Assembly (NCBI RefSeq): GCF_019710635.1
Contig: NZ_JAIFZS010000048.1
Location: 1 to 64,000, forward strand
Length of the DNA: 64,000 nt
From: Mycolicibacterium xanthum
GTDB lineage: Bacteria; Actinomycetota; Actinomycetes; Mycobacteriales; Mycobacteriaceae
Direction: 5' to 3'
Each line of letters starts with the position of its first letter. Position 1 is the stretch's first letter. Shown here one piece after another: positions 7,314-14,695 of the stretch. Below the pieces are notes generated by a model. The model searched no databases, was not told the DNA's origin, and worked only from the letters and a program-made list of their open reading frames with translations. Both the position numbers and the translations under genes were made by a program.

Positions 7314-8675
7314 ATGACCGATCAGGCCGACCTCGATACCCGGCGCGCCGAGCACCTGTTCCACTTCGACCGCCACACCCCGGCCTACCGGGACCAGTTC
7401 GGCGAGATCACCGCGGAGATGCACCAGCGCTGCCCGCTGGCGTGGTCCGACACCTACGGGGGGCACTGGGTGGCGGCAGGCACCCACGAGGTGTTCGAGC
7501 TAGCGCGCTGCCCGCACATCTCCAACGACCACGACATCACCGGTTCGGGCACCGGCTACACCGGTATCAACATCCCGCTGGGTGAGCACAGTGTGCCGTT
7601 CCGCGGCGGCATGCTGGAGATGGACGATCCCGAGCACCGGGAGTACCGCACGCCGCTGAACGGCTACCTGTCGCCGGCCGCGGTGCAGCGCTGGGTGCCG
7701 TTCGTCGACGAGATCGTCAAGGCGTGCCTGGACGAGAAGATCGAGAGCGGCCGGATCGACTTCGTCGACGACCTGGCCAACATTGTCCCGGCCGTGCTCA
7801 CCCTGGCTCTGCTCGGCGTCCCGCTGCGGGAGTGGGAGATCTACTGCGAACCCACCCACGCTTCGGTGTACACGCCCGCGGAGTCGCCGGACTACCGCCG
7901 GGTGGCCGACGCGCAGATCGCCGCGGCGATGGAGATGATGAAGCACGTCAACGTGATCCGGGAGCATCCGCGTCCGGGGCTGATCGACGCACTCGTGCGG
8001 ATGCGCATCGACGGTGAACCCGCCCCCGACATGGAGATTCTCGGCATGCTGCTGCTGTTGATCGGCGGCGGCTTCGACACCACCACCGCGCTGACCGCCC
8101 ATGCGCTGGAATGGCTTTCGCAGCATCCCGATCAGCGGGAGCGGCTCAGCCGTGACCGCGCCACCCTGCTGGACTCGGCGACCGAGGAGTTCCTCCGTTT
8201 CTTCACACCCGCCCCCGGCGACGGCCGCACGATCGCCAGAGACCTCGAAGTCGACGGGGTGGTTCTCAAGGAGGGCGAGCGGCTGTGGTTGTCGTGGGCG
8301 ATGGCCAACCGTGACCCGAAGGTGTTCGCGGATCCCGACGAACTCAAGTTGGATCGGAAGGGTAACCGGCACTTGAGTTTCGGCCTCGGTGTCCACCGGT
8401 GCATCGGCTCCAACGTGGCCAGGACCGTGTTCAAGTCGATGCTCACCGCGGTGCTCGACCGGATGCCCGATTTCGAGTGCGATCCCGCGGGTGCGGTGCA
8501 CTACGAGACGATCGGCGTCATTCAGGGCATGCAGCACCTGCCCGCCCGGTTCACCCCGGGGCTGCGTCTGGGGCCCGGGCTGGATGCGACGCTGGACAAA
8601 CTGCAACGGGCCTGCGACGAGCAGGGGTTGGCCGCGCCGATCACAGAACGCAAGGCCGCCGCCGTCATCGAGTGA
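7314..8675 (+). CDS. Cytochrome P450
   Basis: A soluble haem monooxygenase of about 453 residues. The heme-binding loop FGLGVHRCIG places the thiolate ligand at C363; the I-helix has GGGFDTTT for oxygen activation, and EEFLR supplies the ExxR pair. ATG 7314 follows GGGGG by 5 nt; an adjacent GTG at 7311 is possible. There is no ferredoxin or reductase beside it, so electrons must come from elsewhere. The C-terminus runs about 65 residues beyond the usual bacterial P450 end. It has no counterpart at this position in M. tuberculosis as remembered. The CYP family was not assigned. Confidence 0.9.
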   Translation: MTDQADLDTRRAEHLFHFDRHTPAYRDQFGEITAEMHQRCPLAWSDTYGGHWVAAGTHEVFELARCPHISNDHDITGSGTGYTGINIPLGEHSVPFRGGMLEMDDPEHREYRTPLNGYLSPAAVQRWVPFVDEIVKACLDEKIESGRIDFVDDLANIVPAVLTLALLGVPLREWEIYCEPTHASVYTPAESPDYRRVADAQIAAAMEMMKHVNVIREHPRPGLIDALVRMRIDGEPAPDMEILGMLLLLIGGGFDTTTALTAHALEWLSQHPDQRERLSRDRATLLDSATEEFLRFFTPAPGDGRTIARDLEVDGVVLKEGERLWLSWAMANRDPKVFADPDELKLDRKGNRHLSFGLGVHRCIGSNVARTVFKSMLTAVLDRMPDFECDPAGAVHYETIGVIQGMQHLPARFTPGLRLGPGLDATLDKLQRACDEQGLAAPITERKAAAVIE

Positions 8676-8724
8676 TTTCGGTGTAGAACGTCAACCGCCG
8701 CGTGATGTTCTACACCGAAATCAC
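8672..8724. terminator. Bidirectional hairpin containing both stop codons
   Basis: A perfect 18-bp stem, GTGATTTCGGTGTAGAAC (8672-8689) with its complement at 8707-8724 and a 17-nt loop. The P450 stop (TGA 8673-8675) and the convergent pgi stop (complement of 8721-8723) are inside the two arms. It would work as a shared terminator on both strands. Its core word also occurs in the hairpin at 14117. Confidence 0.7.
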
Positions 8725-10385
8725 GCGGTCCGGCCCCGCTCCACCCGGTAGCGGCGCACCAGGGCGTCGGTCGACGAATCGGACTGCTCGGCAGGCGAGG
8801 CCGCCCCCGTGAGCACCGGCAGCAGCGCCTTGGCCTGGGTCTTGCCCAGCTCCACCCCCCACTGGTCGAACGAGTCGATGCCCCAGATCACGCCCTCGAC
8901 GAACACCTGGTGCTCGTAGAGCGCGATCAGCTGGCCGACCGCCGAGGGCGTCAGCTTGCTGGCCAGGATCGACGTGGTCGGCCGGTTGCCGGGCATCACC
9001 TTGTGCGGCACCACGTCGGCCGGGGTGCCCTCAGCGGCGATCTGCTGTGCGGTCTTGCCGAACGCAAGCACCTGGGTCTGCGCGAAGAAGTTACTCATCA
9101 GCAGGTCGTGCATGCTGCCGGTGCCGTCCGCGGTGGGCAGATCGTCGGTGGGGTCACTGAAGCCGATGAAGTCGGCGGGGATCAGCCGGGTGCCCTGGTG
9201 CAGCAGCTGATAGAACGCGTGCTGGCCGTTGGTGCCCGGTTCGCCCCAGAAGATCTCCCCGGTGTCGCTGGTCACCGGCGCACCGTCGGCCTGCACCGAC
9301 TTGCCGTTGGACTCCATGGTCAACTGCTGCAGATACGCCGCGAACCGCGCCAGATCATTCGAATAGGGAAGCACCGCACGGGTTCCCGCGCCGAAGAAGT
9401 TGTTGTACCACAGCCCGATCATCCCGAGCAGCACCGGCGCATTGGCCTCCAGCGGAGCGGTGCGGAAATGCTCGTCGACCAGATGGAAGCCGGCCAGCAA
9501 CTCGGCGAAGCGCTCCTTGCCGATCACCGCCATCACCGAAAGGCCGATCGCCGAGTCCACCGAGTAGCGTCCGCCGACCCAGTCCCAGAACCCGAACATG
9601 TTGTCGGTGTTGATGCCGAAGTCGTCGACCAGCTTGGCGTTGGTCGACACCGCGACGAAGTGCTTGGACACCGCGGCGTCGCCGAGCGCGTCGGTCAGCC
9701 ACCGGCGGGCCGCCGTGGCGTTCGTCAGCGTCTCCAGCGTCGAGAACGTCTTGGATGCGATGATGAAAAGCGTTGTCGCAGGATGGAGCCCGGCGAGTTT
9801 GGCGACCAGGTCCGCAGGGTCGACGTTGGACACGAAGCGGGCCGAGATGCCCGCGTCGGCGTAGTGCCGCAGCGCCTGGTCGACCATCACCGGCCCCAGG
9901 TCCGATCCGCCGATGCCGATGTTGACCACCGTGGTGATGCGCTCCCCGGTGGCGCCGCGCCACTCACCGCTGCGCAGCCGGTCGGTGAACTCGCCCATCC
10001 GGTCGAGCACATCGTGGACGTCGGCGACGACGTCCTGGCCGTCGACGGTCAACTCGGCGCCCCGCGGCAGACGCAGTGCGGTGTGCAGCACCGCCCGGTT
10101 CTCCGAGGTGTTGATGTGCACGCCCGAGAACATCGCGTCGCGGCGTTCCTGCAGACCGGCCGTGCGCGCCAGGTCCAGCAGCAGCGCCAGCGTCTCGCGG
10201 GTGATGCGGTGCTTGCTGTAGTCGATGTAGAGATCGCCGACGGTCAGCGCCAACTCGGTGCCGCGGCTGGGGTCCTCGGCGAAGAACTCCCGCAGATGGG
10301 TGGCGCCGATCTCATCGTGATGCCGGGACAGGGCCTGCCATGCGGGAGTGGCGGTGATGTCGGGGATGGCGGTATCGGAACCCAT
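8721..10385 (-). CDS. pgi: Glucose-6-phosphate isomerase
   Basis: Interconverts glucose 6-phosphate and fructose 6-phosphate in the cytosol. At 554 residues it has the normal length. SIS-domain signatures are clear: NIGIGGSDLGPVM, the PGI signature GTNGQHAFYQLLHQGT, and FDQWGVELGK near the C-terminus. ATG 10385 is chosen because the open frame continues far upstream with no family similarity and an apparent -10 box lies 8 nt before this ATG. It diverges from the aldehyde dehydrogenase gene and corresponds to Rv0946c. Confidence 0.96.
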   Translation of the reverse strand: MGSDTAIPDITATPAWQALSRHHDEIGATHLREFFAEDPSRGTELALTVGDLYIDYSKHRITRETLALLLDLARTAGLQERRDAMFSGVHINTSENRAVLHTALRLPRGAELTVDGQDVVADVHDVLDRMGEFTDRLRSGEWRGATGERITTVVNIGIGGSDLGPVMVDQALRHYADAGISARFVSNVDPADLVAKLAGLHPATTLFIIASKTFSTLETLTNATAARRWLTDALGDAAVSKHFVAVSTNAKLVDDFGINTDNMFGFWDWVGGRYSVDSAIGLSVMAVIGKERFAELLAGFHLVDEHFRTAPLEANAPVLLGMIGLWYNNFFGAGTRAVLPYSNDLARFAAYLQQLTMESNGKSVQADGAPVTSDTGEIFWGEPGTNGQHAFYQLLHQGTRLIPADFIGFSDPTDDLPTADGTGSMHDLLMSNFFAQTQVLAFGKTAQQIAAEGTPADVVPHKVMPGNRPTTSILASKLTPSAVGQLIALYEHQVFVEGVIWGIDSFDQWGVELGKTQAKALLPVLTGAASPAEQSDSSTDALVRRYRVERGRTA

Positions 10386-10393
10386 GTTGAGAA

Positions 10394-10399
10394 ACCCTA
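10394..10399 (-). promoter_or_regulatory. Possible -10 box for pgi
   Basis: On the minus strand TAGGGT lies 8 nt before the pgi ATG with no Shine-Dalgarno sequence between, consistent with a leaderless or near-leaderless transcript. The spacing is slightly long and there is no -35 support. Confidence 0.35.
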
Positions 10400-10436
10400 G
10401 TGCGGACGGGCCGACGAGGGGGTAAATGATGGGGGT

Positions 10437-11885
10437 ATGGATACTTCCGCGCTGCTGGCTTCGGCACCAACGGGACTCTGGATCGGTGGTGAGGAGCGTG
10501 CGGCCTCCTCGACGTTCAACGTGCTCGATCCCTCCGACGATCAAGTGCTGGCCGCGGTGGCCGACGCCAGCCCGGAGGACGCGATCACCGCGCTGGACGC
10601 CGCGGCGGCGGTGCAGGACGAATGGGCCGCCACCCCCGCTCGGGTGCGCGGAGAGATCCTGCGGTCGGTCTTCGAGACGATCATGGCGCGGGCCGAGGAC
10701 GTAGCGACGCTGATGACCCTGGAGATGGGGAAGGTCTTCGCCGAGAGCATGGGCGAGGTCCGTTACGGCGCGGAGTTCTTCCGGTGGTTCGCCGAGGAGG
10801 CGGTGCGCATCGACGGCCGGTTCACGACGGCCCCCGCGGGCACCGGACGCATCCTGGTCACCAAGCAGCCGGTCGGTCCGTGCTACGCGATCACCCCGTG
10901 GAATTTCCCGCTGGCCATGGGCACCCGCAAGATCGGTCCGGCGATGGCCGCCGGCTGCACGATGCTGGTCAAGCCCGCCGCCGAGACGCCCCTGACGATG
11001 CTGTTGCTGGCGAAGCTGATGGATGAAGCCGGCCTGCCGAAGGGCGTGCTGTCGGTGCTGCCGACCACCAGCCCGGGTGAGGTGACCACCGCGCTGATCG
11101 ACGACGGTCGGTTGCGCAAGCTGACCTTCACCGGGTCCACCGGGGTGGGCCGGGCGCTGGTCAAGCAGTCGGCCGATGCGCTGCTGCGCACCTCCATGGA
11201 ACTCGGTGGCAACGCGCCGTTCGTGGTGTTCGACGACGCCGACGTCGACGCGGCGGTCGAGGGCGCGCTGCTGGCCAAGATGCGCAACGGCGGCGAGGCG
11301 TGCACGGCCGCCAACCGTTTCCACGTCGCCAACTCCGTGCGCGAGGAGTTCACCGACAAGCTGGTCAAGCGGATGAGTGAGTTCAGCCTCGGAAAGGGCC
11401 TGGACCCGGACGCCACCCTGGGTCCGCTGATCAACGCCAAACAGGTCGCCACCGTCGAGGACCTGGTGTCCGACGCGGTGTCACGCGGCGCCACCGTGGC
11501 CGTCGGCGGGGTGGCGCCCGGCGGGCCCGGCAACTTCTATCCGGCCACGGTGCTCGCCGATGTCCCGGCCGATGCCCGCATCCTCAAGGAGGAGGTGTTC
11601 GGACCGGTCGCGCCGATCACCGGTTTCGACACCGTCGAAGAGGGCATCGCCGCGGCCAACGACACCGAGTACGGGCTCGCGGCCTACGTCTTCACGAAGT
11701 CCCTGGACCGGGCGCTGCAGGTGGCCGAGGGCGTCCAGGCCGGCATGGTCGGCGTCAACCGCGGCGTCATCTCCGATCCGGCAGCACCGTTCGGCGGCGT
11801 CAAGCAGTCCGGCTTCGGCCGGGAGGGCGGCACCGAGGGCATCGACGAATACCTCGACATCAAATACATCGCTCTCACCAGTTAG
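10437..11885 (+). CDS. NAD(P)-dependent aldehyde dehydrogenase, succinate-semialdehyde type
   Basis: A 482-residue ALDH superfamily enzyme. The general base E255 is in MELGG, the nucleophile C289 in GEACTAANR, and ITPWNFPLA and FTGSTGVG form the cofactor site. The sequence resembles GabD-type succinate-semialdehyde dehydrogenases (EVFGPVAPI, GGVKQSGFGREGG), which feed succinate to the TCA cycle; sucCD lies 9 kb away but is not co-transcribed. Start ATG 10437. Exact substrate is inferred from overall similarity. Confidence 0.85.
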   Translation: MDTSALLASAPTGLWIGGEERAASSTFNVLDPSDDQVLAAVADASPEDAITALDAAAAVQDEWAATPARVRGEILRSVFETIMARAEDVATLMTLEMGKVFAESMGEVRYGAEFFRWFAEEAVRIDGRFTTAPAGTGRILVTKQPVGPCYAITPWNFPLAMGTRKIGPAMAAGCTMLVKPAAETPLTMLLLAKLMDEAGLPKGVLSVLPTTSPGEVTTALIDDGRLRKLTFTGSTGVGRALVKQSADALLRTSMELGGNAPFVVFDDADVDAAVEGALLAKMRNGGEACTAANRFHVANSVREEFTDKLVKRMSEFSLGKGLDPDATLGPLINAKQVATVEDLVSDAVSRGATVAVGGVAPGGPGNFYPATVLADVPADARILKEEVFGPVAPITGFDTVEEGIAAANDTEYGLAAYVFTKSLDRALQVAEGVQAGMVGVNRGVISDPAAPFGGVKQSGFGREGGTEGIDEYLDIKYIALTS

Positions 11886-12093
11886 CGGGCCCGCCGCTCT
11901 CCCATTGATCGGCCCGCCGCTGGACCCATGAGCCGCCCGCCGCTCACTCAAATTGGCCGGCCCGCCGCCGCTCTCCCAATTCGTAGGCGTGCCGACGTGA
12001 CCGGTTGGTCGGCCCGCCGCGCGCCTTCCGGATCGCGGGTGCGGCAGCCCATAGGATTCCTTGCTCGGAGCCGGGTGAGGAGGTCCCAGGAAC
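11886..12093. other. Intergenic region with GGCCCGCCG repeats
   Basis: About 200 bp without a gene. The word (G)GCCCGCCGC occurs five times (near 11889, 11912, 11933, 11953 and 12012) with variable spacers of about 20-60 nt and two CTCTCCCA(A/T)T flanks. It looks like degenerate direct repeats and does not form one strong stem. The end of the region carries the GAGGAGGT ribosome site (12077-12084) of the next gene. Confidence 0.4.
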
Positions 12094-14118
12094 GTGACTG
12101 CCGTGAGCGCGGCACCGATCCGGGTGGGCCCGCGCCGCTATGTCAGTCCGGGTCGTGGGATCGCGGCCCTCGACGGAGTCCGCGCGGTCGCGGTCGGGCT
12201 GGTCTTGGCCGACCACGGCGGCGTCCCGGGACTGTCCGGCGGATTCCTCGGCGTCGACGTGTTCTTCGTGCTGAGCGGCTTCCTGATCACATCGCTGTTG
12301 CTCGACGAGGTCGGCAGGACCGGCCGGATCGGTCTGCGCGGCTTCTGGATCCGCCGCGCCCGCAGGCTGCTGCCCGCGTTGATCGTGATGGTCCTCGCGG
12401 TCATCGCCGCGGCCGAACTGTTCAGTGCCGAGGCCGCCGCGGATCTGCGTGACGAGGCCGTCGCCGCCCTGTTCTGGATGTCCAACTGGGTGTTCGTCGC
12501 CGGCCAGACCGACTACTTCTCCCTCGGCGCCTCGCCCTCGCCGCTGCAGCACACCTGGTCGCTGGCGGTCGAGGAACAGTACTACCTGCTGTGGCCGCTG
12601 ATACTGGCCGCGGTGGTGGCCGGACTGGCCGCGCTGGCCTACCGCCGGGGCGTCGCGCTGACCCCGCGGGTGGTGCGCACCGCGGTGTTCGTCATCGCGG
12701 TCGCCGGTGCGGCGGCATCGGCGACGGCCGCTGCGGCGCTCAGCGCCGACTCCTCCACGGCCACCCTCAACCGGGTGTACTTCGGCACCGACACGCGGGT
12801 GCAGGCCCTGCTCGTCGGGGCGGCCGCGGCCGCGCTGCTGGTGCATGACTGGCGGGCGCTCGCCGGCGGCGGACGGATCCTGCGGTCCCGCTGGGCGCGC
12901 CGGCTGGCCCGGCTCGCACCGCTGGTCGGACTGCTCGTGCTGATCTCGGCCGCGCACCTGGCGACCGGCGCTCCCGAGGAGTTCCACCATGGGCTGCTGA
13001 TCGTGGTCGCGCTGGCCGCGGTGCTGATCATCGCGCCGGTCGCGCTCGAGCAGGACGGTCCGGTGGCCCGCGTCTTGGCGATGGGGCCGCTGGTCGGTCT
13101 GGGTGCGATCTCCTACGGGGTGTACCTGTGGCACTGGCCGATCTTCCTGCTGCTCAACGGCGAACGCACCGGCACGACCGGTTGGCATCTGTTCGCGCTG
13201 CGATGTGCGGCGACCATCGCGATCGCGACGGTGTCGTGGTGGGCCGTCGAGCAGCCGGTCCGGGAGTGGCGGCCGGCCTTCGTGCCGATGCTCCCACTGG
13301 CCGCTGCCTCGGCCGCGACCGCGGCGGTGGTGACGATGACGGTGCTGCCGGTGCGGGTGGCTCCGGTTTCCCCGACACCGGGGCCGTTGATCGAATCGGC
13401 GGCGCTGGTCGCACCGGAGGTGCCCGTCGAGGTGGCCCCGCCGACGCAGCACGGGGGGCCCGGCGATGTCCGGGTGGCCGTTTTCGGGGACTCGATCGCG
13501 TGGACGATGATGCGGTATCTGCCCGCGACGCCGGGCGTGGACTTCACCGACTACACCACCATCGGGTGCGGTATCGCCCGCGGCGGGCCCTACGAGTACG
13601 TCGGGCAGGAACTCGGCCAGAAACCCGAGTGCGACGCGTGGCCGAGTCGCTGGGCCCAGCGGATCCGCCACGACCGTCCCGATGTCGTGTTGCTCGTCGT
13701 CGGGCGCTGGGAGATCGTCGACCGGGTGAACGAGGGCCGGTGGACCCACATCGGTGACTCGTCCTACGACACCTATCTCAAGGGCGAGCTCAACCGGGCG
13801 CTGGACATCCTCGGGTCGACGGGCGCGCGTGTCGTGGTGACCACGGAGCCGTACAACCGGCGTGCGGAGAAACCCGACGGCAGCCTCTACCCCGAGGATC
13901 AGCCCATCCGCGCCGACCGGTGGAACACGCTGCTGCGCGCCGTCGCCGCCCGGCGCGCCGACGTCACGGTGCTGGACCTGAACAAGAAGCTGAGCCCCAA
14001 CGGCTACTACACGATCAAGGTCGACGGCATCAGGATGCGCAGTGACGGCGTGCACCCGACACCCGAGGCCGTCGAATGGCTGACACCCTGGCTGCTCGAG
14101 GCCGTCCGACCTGAGTGA
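12094..14118 (+). CDS. Membrane acyltransferase 3 fused to SGNH domain
   Basis: A 674-residue OafA/YrhL-type O-acyltransferase. The N-terminal 10 or so transmembrane helices carry LDGVRAVAVGLVLADHGG and GGFLGVDVFFVLSGFLI, the acyltransferase-3 hallmarks. The exported C-terminal domain is an SGNH hydrolase fold: AVFGDSIAW gives the nucleophile Ser, and SDGVHPT gives the Asp-x2-His pair. Such proteins acetylate or acylate surface polysaccharides, lipids or peptidoglycan; the acceptor is unknown. GTG 12094 follows GAGGAGGT by 9 nt; GTG 12103 is possible. Confidence 0.88.
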   Translation: MTAVSAAPIRVGPRRYVSPGRGIAALDGVRAVAVGLVLADHGGVPGLSGGFLGVDVFFVLSGFLITSLLLDEVGRTGRIGLRGFWIRRARRLLPALIVMVLAVIAAAELFSAEAAADLRDEAVAALFWMSNWVFVAGQTDYFSLGASPSPLQHTWSLAVEEQYYLLWPLILAAVVAGLAALAYRRGVALTPRVVRTAVFVIAVAGAAASATAAAALSADSSTATLNRVYFGTDTRVQALLVGAAAAALLVHDWRALAGGGRILRSRWARRLARLAPLVGLLVLISAAHLATGAPEEFHHGLLIVVALAAVLIIAPVALEQDGPVARVLAMGPLVGLGAISYGVYLWHWPIFLLLNGERTGTTGWHLFALRCAATIAIATVSWWAVEQPVREWRPAFVPMLPLAAASAATAAVVTMTVLPVRVAPVSPTPGPLIESAALVAPEVPVEVAPPTQHGGPGDVRVAVFGDSIAWTMMRYLPATPGVDFTDYTTIGCGIARGGPYEYVGQELGQKPECDAWPSRWAQRIRHDRPDVVLLVVGRWEIVDRVNEGRWTHIGDSSYDTYLKGELNRALDILGSTGARVVVTTEPYNRRAEKPDGSLYPEDQPIRADRWNTLLRAVAARRADVTVLDLNKKLSPNGYYTIKVDGIRMRSDGVHPTPEAVEWLTPWLLEAVRPE

Positions 14119-14165
14119 TTTCGGTGTAGAACGTCACCCTCAGCGTGACCAACTACACCGAAATC
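14117..14165. terminator. Hairpin between acyltransferase and chorismate mutase
   Basis: GATTTCGGTGTAG at 14117-14129 pairs perfectly with 14153-14165 (13 bp, 23-nt loop). It overlaps the acyltransferase stop codon and ends 8 bp before the convergent chorismate mutase stop, so it can serve both. The arm is the same word as in the 8672 hairpin although flanks and loop differ. Confidence 0.65.
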
Positions 14166-14173
14166 GCTGACGG

Positions 14174-14494
14174 TCAGTGGCCCAGGCGGCCGCGGCCCAG
14201 CCGCAGCAGCAGCATCGCCAGGTTCTTGCCCTCGGGGCCCAGCTCGCTGTAGCGATCGATCACCTTCATCTCGCGGCTGTGCACCAGGCGGGTGCCACCG
14301 GAGGCCATCCGCGCCTTGCCGATCAGCTGCGACACCTCGGTGCGGCGCTTGACCGCCTCGAGGATCGCCGCGTCGAGGTGGTCGATCTCCAGCCGCAGAT
14401 CGTCGATATCCAAGCTGTCGCTCACCGGGGCGGGTTCCGTCGTCGTCATCTCGTGGTTCTCCGAACTTCCGTTGTGTGAAGGGTCTGGTCTCAT
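14174..14494 (-). CDS. Chorismate mutase (AroQ-delta, intracellular)
   Basis: Converts chorismate to prephenate, the first step toward Phe and Tyr. 106 residues from ATG 14494, the start that matches the M. tuberculosis enzyme Rv0948c (MRP-P-H N-terminus); ATG 14449 is an alternative. The AroQ-delta pattern is clear: RLEIDHLDAAILEAVKRRTEVSQLIGKAR then SREMKVIDRYSELG. The C-terminal LLRLGRGRLGH is the segment that in M. tuberculosis is used by DAHP synthase to activate the mutase, so inter-enzyme regulation is probably conserved. Confidence 0.93.
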   Translation of the reverse strand: MRPDPSHNGSSENHEMTTTEPAPVSDSLDIDDLRLEIDHLDAAILEAVKRRTEVSQLIGKARMASGGTRLVHSREMKVIDRYSELGPEGKNLAMLLLRLGRGRLGH

Positions 14495-14520
14495 CCGGTT
14501 TCGGGCCTCACACAAGAAAC

Positions 14521-14553
14521 GAGCCCCGGATCCGGAAGCGGACCGCGGGGCTC
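14521..14553. other. Hairpin upstream of chorismate mutase
   Basis: GAGCCCCG (14521-14528) pairs with CGGGGCTC (14546-14553), with CCG/CGG pairing possible in the loop. It lies between the divergent chorismate mutase and uvrD1 genes and would be in the mutase leader if transcription starts upstream of it. There is no obvious Phe/Tyr-rich leader peptide. Function unknown. Confidence 0.35.
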
Positions 14554-14695
14554 TGGGAAGCAGCTAGACCACGGGCACCGCTGGCCGGTACCCGTAGAAA
14601 AATCGCCACTGCGCGTTGAGCACGTAAAGAGTGTGCCATCACCGGCCGTGCCAGCGCAAAGAGTGTCGCCGCACAGCGGTAGGTTTGAGGACAAT

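Noticed and set aside
8721..11324. Very long minus-strand frame running 313 codons upstream of pgi
   Set aside because: The upstream part overlaps the aldehyde dehydrogenase gene on the other strand and has no family resemblance; pgi starts at 10385 with its own promoter-like element.
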